This document shows, piece by piece, positions 1 to 7,635 of a DNA stretch of 64,000 nucleotides. The first letter of the stretch is position 1; every line of letters starts with the position of its first letter. The translations under genes and the position numbers were made by a program. A model generated the notes under the pieces. That model did not search any database and was not told where the DNA came from. It saw only the letters and a program-made list of their open reading frames with translations. Source of the stretch: Butyricimonas sp. Marseille-P3923 (GTDB taxonomy: Bacteria; Bacteroidota; Bacteroidia; Bacteroidales; Marinifilaceae); contig NZ_FXXL01000007.1 in assembly GCF_900184685.1 (NCBI RefSeq), forward strand, positions 248,001 through 312,000. The letters run 5' to 3'.

Positions 1-521
1 CGGGAAATCTGATTTTTCAACAGCGGGTGGATATCAGCGATACCATGACTGCCGGAGAGTTGCATGATCAATTGATGACTGTCGGGGCGGATTTGTTGGT
101 AAAGACCGTGGAGGCTATGGCAGAGGGGGAGTATCCTTTGCAGGATCAGATTGGGTTGTTGTCGGGACGTGAGCCGAAACATGCTCCCAAGATTTTTAAG
201 GAGGATATGAAGATAGATTGGCAGCGGGAGCTGGATACGATATATAACCATATCCGCGGGTTGTCGCCGTTCCCGACCGCGTGGACGGAATTGAAACACA
301 AGACTACGGGAGAATGTATCTCGTTGAAGATATTTGTAGCCGAACGGATTCCGGAAAAGCATGGTAAGGAAGTTGTATTGGTGTCTGACGGGAAAAAGAG
401 TTTGGATATCCTCGTGAACGGGGGAATTATCCGGGTGAAAGAATTGCAGTTATCCGGTAAGAAGCGGATGGGAACGGAAGAGTTTTTGCGAGGCTTCCAT
501 ATCGGAGAGTATACCTTGTAA
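1..521 (+). CDS. fmt: Methionyl-tRNA formyltransferase, C-terminal part (cut by window edge)
   Basis: The frame is open from base 3, so the N-terminal catalytic half lies outside the window. The visible 170 or so residues cover the end of the formyltransferase domain and the C-terminal OB-fold-like domain. Segments typical of Fmt are HAPKIFKEDMKIDW near residue 55 and NHIRGLSPFPTAW about twenty residues later. Known role: formylation of methionyl-tRNA(fMet) for translation initiation, in the cytoplasm. The gene ends 11 bases before the PBP1C gene on the same strand, so the two may be co-transcribed. The family call is firm; nothing can be said about the active site. Confidence 0.9.
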   Translation, partial: GNLIFQQRVDISDTMTAGELHDQLMTVGADLLVKTVEAMAEGEYPLQDQIGLLSGREPKHAPKIFKEDMKIDWQRELDTIYNHIRGLSPFPTAWTELKHKTTGECISLKIFVAERIPEKHGKEVVLVSDGKKSLDILVNGGIIRVKELQLSGKKRMGTEEFLRGFHIGEYTL

Positions 522-532
522 TATAATCGCGT

Positions 533-2902
533 ATGCATATCGGGCGGGATAAGATGCGAAGACCGATGCTCCGAAGGTGCATCGGGGGGAGCGTGTTACT
601 CGCTTTTGTCTTGGGATGGTGGTATTTCTTGCCCGCCCCTTTATTTCGGGTTCCTTATTCAACCGTGATTCTTGACCGTGAGGGTGAGATCATGGGAATG
701 ACTGTTGCCGGGGACGGGCAGTTTCGGGTATCCGGTCGGGGGCGTCTGTCGGGAAAGTACGTGGCAGCCTTACTTTGTTTTGAGGATAAACGATTTTTTA
801 CGCACGAGGGGGTTGACCCTTTGGCGGTGGCACGTGCCTTATGGCTGAACGTGCGAAGCGGTTCGGTGGTAAGCGGGGGGAGTACTTTGACGATGCAGGT
901 GGTACGCCTTTCCAGAGAGAACCCGCCTAGAACGATTCCGGAGAAGATTCTGGAAATGTTCCTCGCGCTTCGGTTGGAACAAAGTTACAATAAATGGGAG
1001 ATTTTGAATATGTACGCCGATTATGCCCCTTTCGGGGGGAATATCGTGGGGATACAGACGGCGGCACTCAAGTATTTCAATCGTCAACCGGATGAATTGA
1101 GTTGGGCGGAAGCGGCTCTTTTGGCGGTATTGCCGAATGCTCCCGCGTTAATGTATCCGGGGAAGAATATGCCGGAACTGAAGGCGAAAAGGGATAAGTT
1201 ATTGCGGGAGCTTCACGAAACGGGGTATTTCGGTGAAGATGATCTGACGGTTGCCATAGCGGAACCTTTGCCCGACCAGGTGTACAGCCCGGAGTGTATA
1301 ACCCCGCATTTGTTGGCGAAGGCTTACGGGCAAAGGAGAGGACAGATCAGTTCTACTTTTATAGACTCGCGATTGCAGGCTAGGGTGAACGAGATCGTGG
1401 CGAGGCATATAGAGGTATTGAGGCATAATCATATTTATAACGCTGCCGTGTTGGTGGCACATATCCCGACCGGGGAAGTGCGGGCATACGTGGGGAATAG
1501 TCCGAAAGTGAGGGAAAACGGGGGCAATCAAGTGGATATTATTACTTCTAACCGAAGTTCCGGTAGTATTTTGAAACCGGCGTTGTATGCTTTGATGCAG
1601 CAATCCGGTTACATCCTGCCGGGGACAATCGTGTCGGATGTGCCTTCCCGTTTTGGGAGTTATACCCCCTCTAATTTTAATAAAGATTTTCAAGGGATTG
1701 TACCCGCGGGGAAAGCATTGTCCATGTCTTTGAATATTCCGTTCGTTCGTTTGCTGCGGGAGTACGGGGTGGAGCATTTTTATGATGATTTGAAAAAGAT
1801 GGGAATAACCACCTTGGATCGTAAGGCCGAGAATTACGGGTTGAGCCTTATTTTGGGCGGGGCGGAATGTAAGTTGTGGGATTTGTGTAATATGTACGGG
1901 GGGATGGCTTCTATTCTGAGGCATTATTCGGAATGTGACGGGGCTGGTTTTGACCACGAATTTAGGCGTTTGCGGGTATGGGGGGACGAGGTGACAGATA
2001 GTACGGTTATTAGGCAAAATGTGGTAACGGCTTCGGCGGTTTGGCTTACTCTCAAGGCGTTACAGGACGTGGAACGACCGGATTTAGAGTCGGGGTGGAA
2101 GAATTTTGCATCTTCAATGAATTTGTCTTGGAAGACGGGAACGAGTTTCGGTTTTCGGGATGCTTGGGCGGTCGGGGTGAACCCGGAGTACGTGGTCGGG
2201 GTGTGGGTTGGTAACGCGGACGGCGAAGGGCGTCCCGGACTGATCGGGGTGAGAGCTGCCGCACCGATATTGTTTGAAGTGGCATCCCTGTTGCGAACGG
2301 ATGAACGTTTTTATATGCCGAGGGAAGAAATGGTGGAAATGACCGTGTGCCGGAAGAGTGGCTATCGGGCTTCCGATATCTGCCCGGAAACGGATACCGT
2401 GTGGATAGCCCGTGCGGGAGAGAAGACAGCCGTTTGTCCTTATCATCGTTTGGTAAATTTGGATTTGGCGGGGAAGTATCGCGTCGATTCGGAATGCGAG
2501 TCCGTCAATCGGATGAAGATAGAGCCTTGGTTCGTGTTATCGCCCGTGCAGGAGTGGTATTATGCCCGCACGCATGCGGATTACAAGAAATTGCCGCCTT
2601 ATCGTGCGGATTGCCAACGGGGACAGGATGACGTGATGGAAATGATTTATCCTCAACGGGGATTAAGAGTGTTTATTCCTAAAGATTTAGGGGGTATCGT
2701 GAGAGGGGTTGTATTTGAAATGGCTCACCGGGAGCCGTCGACAGTGGTTTATTGGCATATTGACAATCAATTTTTGGGAACAACCCGTTATCATCACCAA
2801 TTAGAGGTGAATGTTGCGCCGGGACGGCATGTTCTGCATTTAGTGGATGCCAAGGGGAATACGCTACGACAGAGTTTTGTGGTGGTGGATGGAGAAAAGT
2901 AA
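533..2902 (+). CDS. pbpC: Penicillin-binding protein 1C (bifunctional glycosyltransferase/transpeptidase)
   Basis: A class A PBP of 789 residues, which would polymerise and crosslink peptidoglycan at the inner membrane. One N-terminal membrane segment (residues 17-33) is followed by a GT51 domain with the EDKRFF motif (E84), GGSTLTMQ and the NMYADYAPFGGN box. The transpeptidase shows SILK (S345, K348), SLN (398-400) and KTGTS (533-537). The C-terminal 170 residues match the extra domain of PBP1C proteins. The first ATG is used; another at 554 (residue 8) also precedes the membrane helix. In many bacteria pbpC sits beside an alpha-2-macroglobulin gene; none is seen here. Both active sites look intact. 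Confidence 0.93.
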   Translation: MHIGRDKMRRPMLRRCIGGSVLLAFVLGWWYFLPAPLFRVPYSTVILDREGEIMGMTVAGDGQFRVSGRGRLSGKYVAALLCFEDKRFFTHEGVDPLAVARALWLNVRSGSVVSGGSTLTMQVVRLSRENPPRTIPEKILEMFLALRLEQSYNKWEILNMYADYAPFGGNIVGIQTAALKYFNRQPDELSWAEAALLAVLPNAPALMYPGKNMPELKAKRDKLLRELHETGYFGEDDLTVAIAEPLPDQVYSPECITPHLLAKAYGQRRGQISSTFIDSRLQARVNEIVARHIEVLRHNHIYNAAVLVAHIPTGEVRAYVGNSPKVRENGGNQVDIITSNRSSGSILKPALYALMQQSGYILPGTIVSDVPSRFGSYTPSNFNKDFQGIVPAGKALSMSLNIPFVRLLREYGVEHFYDDLKKMGITTLDRKAENYGLSLILGGAECKLWDLCNMYGGMASILRHYSECDGAGFDHEFRRLRVWGDEVTDSTVIRQNVVTASAVWLTLKALQDVERPDLESGWKNFASSMNLSWKTGTSFGFRDAWAVGVNPEYVVGVWVGNADGEGRPGLIGVRAAAPILFEVASLLRTDERFYMPREEMVEMTVCRKSGYRASDICPETDTVWIARAGEKTAVCPYHRLVNLDLAGKYRVDSECESVNRMKIEPWFVLSPVQEWYYARTHADYKKLPPYRADCQRGQDDVMEMIYPQRGLRVFIPKDLGGIVRGVVFEMAHREPSTVVYWHIDNQFLGTTRYHHQLEVNVAPGRHVLHLVDAKGNTLRQSFVVVDGEK

Positions 2903-2903
2903 G

Positions 2904-3045
2904 GTTTGTAAAGTTCATAAAGTTTATAAGGTTCATAAAGTTACGGGTGTCCTTTGGACAGCATTCATTGACAGCTTTGCTGTCATCAACAAAGCGCCCG
3001 CAGGGTCAATGAACCTTATGAACTTTATAAACCTTATGAACTTTT
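2904..3045. repeat. Intergenic inverted repeat with 9-nt units (family R1, copy a)
   Basis: The left arm (2904-2943) is three tandem units of the form RGTTYATAA. The right arm (3008-3045) is its near-perfect reverse complement. The loop between them holds a small hairpin, TGTCC-ttt-GGACA (2948-2960), and a GACAGC/GCTGTC stem. The same design recurs at 5997, 29697 and 52771. The loop here resembles, in reverse complement, the loop of the copy at 52771. It lies between two convergent genes and could act as a bidirectional terminator. Confidence 0.8.
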
Positions 3046-3052
3046 GACTCCA

Positions 3053-3808
3053 TTATTGTCTATTCACATCTCTGGAACTTGCTTGGGCGGTAGGCATGAT
3101 TTGGATGTCGTTCAGGCAAATATGCGCGGGACGGGTGACGGCAAAGACGATGGTGTCGGCGATGTCTTCTCCCGTGAGCGGGATGATCCCTTTGTAAACA
3201 TTATCGGCAGCTTGTTGGTCACCCTTGTAACGAACAACGGAGAATTCGGTTTCTACCATGCCGGGGGCGATGTTGGTTACTTTGATGTTGTGTTTCAGCA
3301 TGTCAATCCGCATGGCTTTGGAAAGGGCGTCTACGGCGTGTTTGGTGGCGCAATAAACGTTTCCGCCGGGATATACTTCTTTACCGGCGACAGAGGCTAT
3401 ATTTACAATGTGTCCTTTATTATTTTTAATCATCAAGGGGGCGACTTTGCGCGTGATGTAGAGTAAGCCTTTCACGTTCGTGTCGATCATGCGTTCCCAA
3501 TCATCCAGAATACCGTCTTGAATAGGAGAAGTACCCACGGCAAGTCCGGCATTGTTCAAGAGTACATCTATATTTTTCCACGTATCCGGCAGACCGGAAA
3601 TGGCATCGTGAACTTCTTGTTGATTGCGGACGTCAAATTGAAGTGCCAGTACACGGGTTCCTTTAGCTTTTAATTCGTTTTCAAAAGCGGTTAAACGGTC
3701 ACCCCGACGTCCGGTGATGATGATGTCATACCCGATTTCAGCTAATTTAATGGCTGTTGCTTTTCCGATACCGGAAGTTGCTCCTGTGATTAATGCTATC
3801 TTGCTCAT
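3053..3808 (-). CDS. Short-chain dehydrogenase/reductase, YdfG-like
   Basis: A classical SDR of 251 residues. It has the TGATSGIG cofactor motif (8-15), NNAG (85-88) and the catalytic set S139, Y152 and K156 (YCATK). The sequence after the active site (IAPGMVETEFS) resembles the NADP-dependent 3-hydroxy acid/serine dehydrogenase group that includes YdfG. That would make it a cytoplasmic NADP-dependent oxidoreductase acting on small hydroxy acids or related aldehydes; the substrate cannot be read from the sequence. It stands alone, convergent with pbpC, and has a TACCTTCG box (3844-3837 on its strand) 29 bases before the start codon. Confidence 0.88.
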   Translation of the reverse strand: MSKIALITGATSGIGKATAIKLAEIGYDIIITGRRGDRLTAFENELKAKGTRVLALQFDVRNQQEVHDAISGLPDTWKNIDVLLNNAGLAVGTSPIQDGILDDWERMIDTNVKGLLYITRKVAPLMIKNNKGHIVNIASVAGKEVYPGGNVYCATKHAVDALSKAMRIDMLKHNIKVTNIAPGMVETEFSVVRYKGDQQAADNVYKGIIPLTGEDIADTIVFAVTRPAHICLNDIQIMPTAQASSRDVNRQ

Positions 3809-3920
3809 AAGTACATTTATTTAAAAATCTGTTGTGCGAAGGTAGGTGTTAATTGATGAATTTGGAAATTTGGAAATGTGAAAAATGGGTAGGGCTTGAA
3901 ATTTTTCTTACTTTTGGATT

Positions 3921-3975
3921 TTGTAACTTACAACTTGTAACCTGTAACTTGTAACCTGCAACGTGGCGAAGCCAC
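3921..3975 (+). repeat. Leader repeat with terminal hairpin (family R2, copy a)
   Basis: Three tandem 14-base units (3921-3934, 3935-3948, 3949-3962) of the form TTGTAACCTGYAAC are followed directly by the hairpin GTGGC-gaa-GCCAC (3963-3975). The ATG of the next gene begins 8 bases later. Related copies lie at 26108-26149, also just before a start codon, and at 50152-50181. A GTG inside the hairpin is in frame with the downstream gene but is probably not its start. Confidence 0.75.
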
Positions 3976-3983
3976 ATAAGACT

Positions 3984-5528
3984 ATGTATAAAGAGATAGA
4001 ATTAAGAATAACACCGGAAGAGGCGCATGATAAAGAAATCGTCGATGATTTGTTAGCGAAAAGATTGCACGTGGATAGCGAGAGAATCAAACATATAGAG
4101 ATTCTTCGTAAGTCTATTGATGCACGGCAACGTCAAGTTGTGATACAGTTGAAAGTGGGAGTGCATATAGACCGGATAGAACAGAAAGAGAGGGAATTTG
4201 TTCCGTTGTACAAAGATGTATCACAAGCGGAAACGGTGGTAGTCGTGGGGGCAGGTCCGGCGGGATTGTTCGCGGCGTTGAGGCTGATCGAGCGGGGGAA
4301 ACGACCGATTGTGCTGGAGAGAGGTAAACGTGTGGAAGATCGGAAGTTGGATTTGAACAGTCTGTATAAAACCGGGCTTGCCGATGAGGATTCGAATTAC
4401 GGTTTCGGCGAAGGCGGAGCCGGGACTTTTTCGGACGGGAAATTGTTTACACGTTCCAAAAAGCGGGGAAATGTAAATCGTATTCTGGAAATTCTGGTAT
4501 ATCATGGGGCTTCCGAGAGTATATTGATAGACGCGCACCCGCACATCGGTACGGACAAGTTGCCGCGGGTGATTGTCAATATCCGTAAAACGATAGAGCA
4601 ATACGGGGGAGAAGTACGGTTTAACAGCCGGGTGACGGATATTATTATAGAGGAAAATCGGGTGAGGGGTGTTGTCGTTGGTAATCAGGAGATTAGGGTG
4701 GAGCATGTGATTTTGGCGACGGGACATTCTGCCCGTGACGTGTATCGGATGCTGCATGCCCGTGACGTGTTGATGCAGCCGAAAGAGTTTGCAGTAGGAT
4801 TACGGCTGGAACACCCGCAGGCTTTGATTGACCGGATTCAATATCATAATCCGCGAGGGAGAGGGGATTTCTTGCCTGCCGCGGAGTATAGTTTCGTGAC
4901 AAACGTGGACGGTCGGGGTGTTTATTCCTTTTGTATGTGTCCGGGAGGTGTGGTTGTACCCGCTTGCACGGGACCCGGTCAACAGGTGGTAAATGGTATG
5001 TCGGCTTCGAGACGGAACACGGCATGGGCAAATTCTGCCATGGTGACCTCTATCGGGGAGGCGGAATTGGTCGGGATGAATTATAACGGTTTGTTTGCCG
5101 GAATGGAGTTCCAAGAGGATTTGGAACGAATGGCATGGGAAGAAGGCGGACGAAATTTATACGCTCCGGCACAACGATTGACTCATTTTCTACGGGGGCA
5201 TTTGAGCGAGAATTTGCCGAAGACATCTTATAAACCGGGAGTACGTGCCACGTTGTTCGGGGAGTGGTTGCCGGAAGTGGTGTACCGTCGACTTTGTACG
5301 GGATTGGAGCAATTCGGGAAGAAGGCGAGAGGTTTTATCACGGAAGAGGCTGTTCTGTTAGGCGTGGAGAGTCGGACGTCTTCACCTTTAAGGATTCCGC
5401 GGGAGGCGGAAGGTATGGAGCATCCCCAAATAAAGGGATTGTATCCGTGTGGTGAGGGAGCGGGATATGCCGGAGGGATTGTTTCCGCCGCGATGGACGG
5501 GGAAGGGTGTGCCGAGGTCATTTGTTAA
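3984..5528 (+). CDS. NAD(P)/FAD-dependent oxidoreductase (COG2509-type)
   Basis: About 514 residues from the ATG at 3984. A small N-terminal domain (first 75 residues, starting MYKEIELRITPEEAHD) precedes a Rossmann FAD-binding motif, VVVGAGPAGLFAALRL. A glycine-rich FGEGGAGTFSDGKLF segment follows, and the C-terminal FAD motif is YPCGEGAGYAGGIVSAA. This arrangement is that of the widespread uncharacterised FAD-dependent dehydrogenases of COG2509; the substrate is unknown. An in-frame GTG at 3963 lies within a repeat hairpin, so the ATG just after the hairpin was preferred. The gene stands alone upstream of HU. Confidence 0.85.
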   Translation: MYKEIELRITPEEAHDKEIVDDLLAKRLHVDSERIKHIEILRKSIDARQRQVVIQLKVGVHIDRIEQKEREFVPLYKDVSQAETVVVVGAGPAGLFAALRLIERGKRPIVLERGKRVEDRKLDLNSLYKTGLADEDSNYGFGEGGAGTFSDGKLFTRSKKRGNVNRILEILVYHGASESILIDAHPHIGTDKLPRVIVNIRKTIEQYGGEVRFNSRVTDIIIEENRVRGVVVGNQEIRVEHVILATGHSARDVYRMLHARDVLMQPKEFAVGLRLEHPQALIDRIQYHNPRGRGDFLPAAEYSFVTNVDGRGVYSFCMCPGGVVVPACTGPGQQVVNGMSASRRNTAWANSAMVTSIGEAELVGMNYNGLFAGMEFQEDLERMAWEEGGRNLYAPAQRLTHFLRGHLSENLPKTSYKPGVRATLFGEWLPEVVYRRLCTGLEQFGKKARGFITEEAVLLGVESRTSSPLRIPREAEGMEHPQIKGLYPCGEGAGYAGGIVSAAMDGEGCAEVIC

Positions 5529-5597
5529 AAGAAAAGGGTGATTTTGCGACTTAGCGGCTGTACGAGTATTAATTTGATTTGTTTTTTTCGTAAAAAA

Positions 5598-5628
5598 TTT
5601 GCTTTAATCGAGAAAATACCTACATTTG
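5598..5628 (+). promoter_or_regulatory. Bacteroidota-type promoter of the HU gene
   Basis: TTTG (5598-5601), 19 bases, then TACATTTG (5621-5628): an exact match to the -33/-7 consensus of the Bacteroidota housekeeping sigma factor. It lies 47 bases before the HU start codon. Confidence 0.8.
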
Positions 5629-5675
5629 TCGACATATAAGAAAATTTATTAGTTCTAATCCTAAAACTATTGATT

Positions 5676-5945
5676 ATGAATAAGGCTCAATTAATTGACG
5701 CAATTGCTGAAAAAGCTGGTTTGACTAAAGCAGATTCTAAAAAAGCATTAGAGGCTTTTGTTGCTACTGTTGGTGAATCTTTGAAAAGTGGGGATAAAGT
5801 AGCATTAGTAGGTTTCGGTTCTTTCTCTATCTCTGAGAGAAGTGCAAGAAGCGGAAGAAACCCACAAACGGGAAAGACTATCCAGATACCGGCAAAGAAA
5901 GTGGTGAAATTTAGACCTGGTGCTGAATTGGAAGGCCAACTATAA
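5676..5945 (+). CDS. HU family DNA-binding protein
   Basis: An 89-residue histone-like protein that bends and compacts DNA as a dimer. The start [16 protein letters not shown], the [10 protein letters not shown] turn and the arm segment [16 protein letters not shown] are textbook HU/IHF. The ATG at 5676 is preferred over a TTG six bases earlier. It has its own perfect promoter and a strong terminator, so it is a single-gene unit. Unlike its neighbours it is written largely in AT-rich codons, which fits high expression. A second, arm-less HU-like gene lies at 30858. Confidence 0.95.
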   Translation: MNKAQLIDAIAEKAGLTKADSKKALEAFVATVGESLKSGDKVALVGFGSFSISERSARSGRNPQTGKTIQIPAKKVVKFRPGAELEGQL

Positions 5946-5965
5946 TTACCATTTTGAAGATAAAA

Positions 5966-5993
5966 AGAGGGTGTTGAAAGACACCCTTTTTTT
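5966..5993 (+). terminator. Rho-independent terminator after HU
   Basis: Stem GGGTGT (5969-5974) and ACACCC (5981-5986) with a six-base loop, followed by seven T's. Confidence 0.85.
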
Positions 5994-5996
5994 GTG

Positions 5997-6099
5997 TTTG
6001 TAAAGTTTATGAAGTTCTTAAGGTTCATAAAGTTCGTATTATTCATGAAATTTTGTACTTTTACCTTATAAACTTTATGAACTTTGTAACTTTATAAAC
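5997..6099. repeat. Intergenic inverted repeat (family R1, copy b)
   Basis: The left arm (5997-6035) carries GTTYATRAAG-like units and the right arm (6063-6099) their reverse complement. It fills almost the whole space between the HU terminator and the trmH start codon, so it forms part of the trmH leader. A TACTTTTA box (6057-6064) in the loop could serve as a -7 element. Confidence 0.7.
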
Positions 6100-6106
6100 T
6101 GTTTAT

Positions 6107-6781
6107 ATGCATTCGATTAGAGAACAAGTAGAGTATTTGAGCGAGTTCGTGACGGACTATAAAAATGATTTATTTACAAGATTGGTGAACGAGCGGACGA
6201 GTTATGTCACGATGGTGCTGGAGGATTTATACCAAGAACACAATTGCAGTGCAGTCTTGCGTTCTTGTGATTGTTTCGGGATTCAGAACGTGCATATTAT
6301 CGAGGGGGAGAACAGTTTTCACGATAATTCGGAAATCTCTATGGGAGCTTCCGATTGGTTGACGATACATCGGCACAGGCAGAAAGAGAATAACACGATA
6401 GAGGCAATCGAAACGCTGCGTGCGCAAGGGTATCGGATTATTGCAACGACTCCGCACGAGCGGGATACATACATAGATCAGTTGGATTTGCAAGCGGGGA
6501 AAATGGCTTTTTTCATGGGAACGGAGTTGACCGGATTGTCGGACGAGGTATTGGCGAGAGCGGATGAATTTGTGAAAGTGCCCATGTACGGTTTCACGGA
6601 AAGTTATAATGTAAGTGTATGCGCGGCTTTATTGATGTATAGTGTCGTGCAACGGTTGCGACAGACGGATATCGACTGGCATCTGTCGGAAGAGGAGCGG
6701 GAACGGGTGTTGTTCACTTGGTATAAACGCTCCGTTAAAGCATCAAAACAGATATTAGAACGGTTTAATCAGAATCAGTAA
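6107..6781 (+). CDS. trmH: SpoU/TrmH family RNA 2'-O-methyltransferase
   Basis: 224 residues. The three SPOUT knot motifs are present: motif 1 NCSAVLRSCDCFGI with the conserved Arg, motif 2 FFMGTELTGLSDE, and motif 3 YNVSVCAALLMY. The N-terminal and C-terminal helical extensions and overall length fit TrmH, which methylates the ribose of G18 in tRNA using SAM. Other SpoU members (for example rRNA Gm2251 methylases) share the motifs, so the exact target is inferred from length and the extensions. It heads a tight four-gene run, with 3-, 2- and 9-base gaps, ending with the antiporter at 11619. Confidence 0.85.
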   Translation: MHSIREQVEYLSEFVTDYKNDLFTRLVNERTSYVTMVLEDLYQEHNCSAVLRSCDCFGIQNVHIIEGENSFHDNSEISMGASDWLTIHRHRQKENNTIEAIETLRAQGYRIIATTPHERDTYIDQLDLQAGKMAFFMGTELTGLSDEVLARADEFVKVPMYGFTESYNVSVCAALLMYSVVQRLRQTDIDWHLSEEERERVLFTWYKRSVKASKQILERFNQNQ

Positions 6782-6784
6782 GTT

Positions 6785-7633
6785 ATGTACTATTTGAAAT
6801 GTAAACATTGCAATCATCTTAACGAGGTGAAATCGGAATACATGGTGGTTTGCGGCTTGTGTAACCGGAAACTGGAGGATAACTTTAAAGATTGGAAAGT
6901 CCGTCACCCGGAAAAAACGTTTGAGGATTTTCAACGGGAGGTATGTTTGACGGAAGAGCAGGTGAAGAAAGGCGATTTGTCAAAACCCGCGGGAAAGAAA
7001 AACAAGAAGGGGATTATAGCCGGGGCAATAGGGGCTTTGCTGATGGTGTTGTTTATCGGTTTGCTGGTAGGTGAGTTTACCAAAACATATAAGGCACAAT
7101 TCGGGGGTTCGGATGTTCCGGTGTTGGAACAACAATGGTACACGGGAAGTTATGCCGGTGGGGTTTCACTGACAACCCCGAAAGCAATGAAATCAGCCGG
7201 TGCAATGCTCCGTAACCGGTTGCCGGAGGAAATACAAGCCTTAATCAAAGAGATGGATGTGTATTCGTATTCGGGTTACGGGGTGGATTTAACGTTCATG
7301 TTTTCGGAATATGTCCCGGAAGTCGGAAAAGCTGATTTGGAAGGAGCGGCCGAGGGGGCTTTGAATGATGCAAAGAATCAGCGCGGAGTATTTGATTTTA
7401 AGAATGATAAGGCGTATGCACAGATGGGGGACATGATTGGTATTGTCATGCAGGGAACATTCGTGAAAGGGGGTACGGAATATGAATTTAATATCACGAT
7501 TTATGCCGACGGACTGAAACTTTACCAGTTGGTTTCAAGTAATAAAAAAGGTGACGATATTGCCCGGGGTGTTGTCCGGCGAATATATGATTCGTTTAAA
7601 GTTGCCGGGCATGAAGAATCTAAAACAGAGTAG
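6785..7633 (+). CDS. Zinc-ribbon membrane protein of unknown function
   Basis: 282 residues, not recognised as a named family. Residues 1-30 hold two CxxC pairs (CKHC and CGLC), a zinc-ribbon pattern. A Lys-rich linker leads to one transmembrane helix (about residues 78-98, GIIAGAIGALLMVLFIGLLVG). The remaining 180 residues would lie outside the cytoplasm and begin with a Tyr/Gly-rich stretch followed by mixed alpha/beta sequence. The topology (cytoplasmic zinc ribbon, one helix, periplasmic domain) suggests a sensing or scaffolding role, but no function can be assigned. It lies 3 bases after trmH and 2 bases before the DPP III gene. Confidence 0.75.
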   Translation: MYYLKCKHCNHLNEVKSEYMVVCGLCNRKLEDNFKDWKVRHPEKTFEDFQREVCLTEEQVKKGDLSKPAGKKNKKGIIAGAIGALLMVLFIGLLVGEFTKTYKAQFGGSDVPVLEQQWYTGSYAGGVSLTTPKAMKSAGAMLRNRLPEEIQALIKEMDVYSYSGYGVDLTFMFSEYVPEVGKADLEGAAEGALNDAKNQRGVFDFKNDKAYAQMGDMIGIVMQGTFVKGGTEYEFNITIYADGLKLYQLVSSNKKGDDIARGVVRRIYDSFKVAGHEESKTE

Positions 7634-7635
7634 AA

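Noticed and set aside
2847-3047. Short frame encoding Asn/Leu/Phe/Met repeats after pbpC
   Set aside because: Its sequence comes from the R1 repeat and the end of pbpC; no ribosome-binding site or homologue pattern is visible.
3044-3466. Plus-strand open frame opposite the SDR gene
   Set aside because: It is fully antisense to a well-supported SDR gene and shows no recognisable domain; it reflects codon bias on the other strand. The same applies to many frames opposite large genes.
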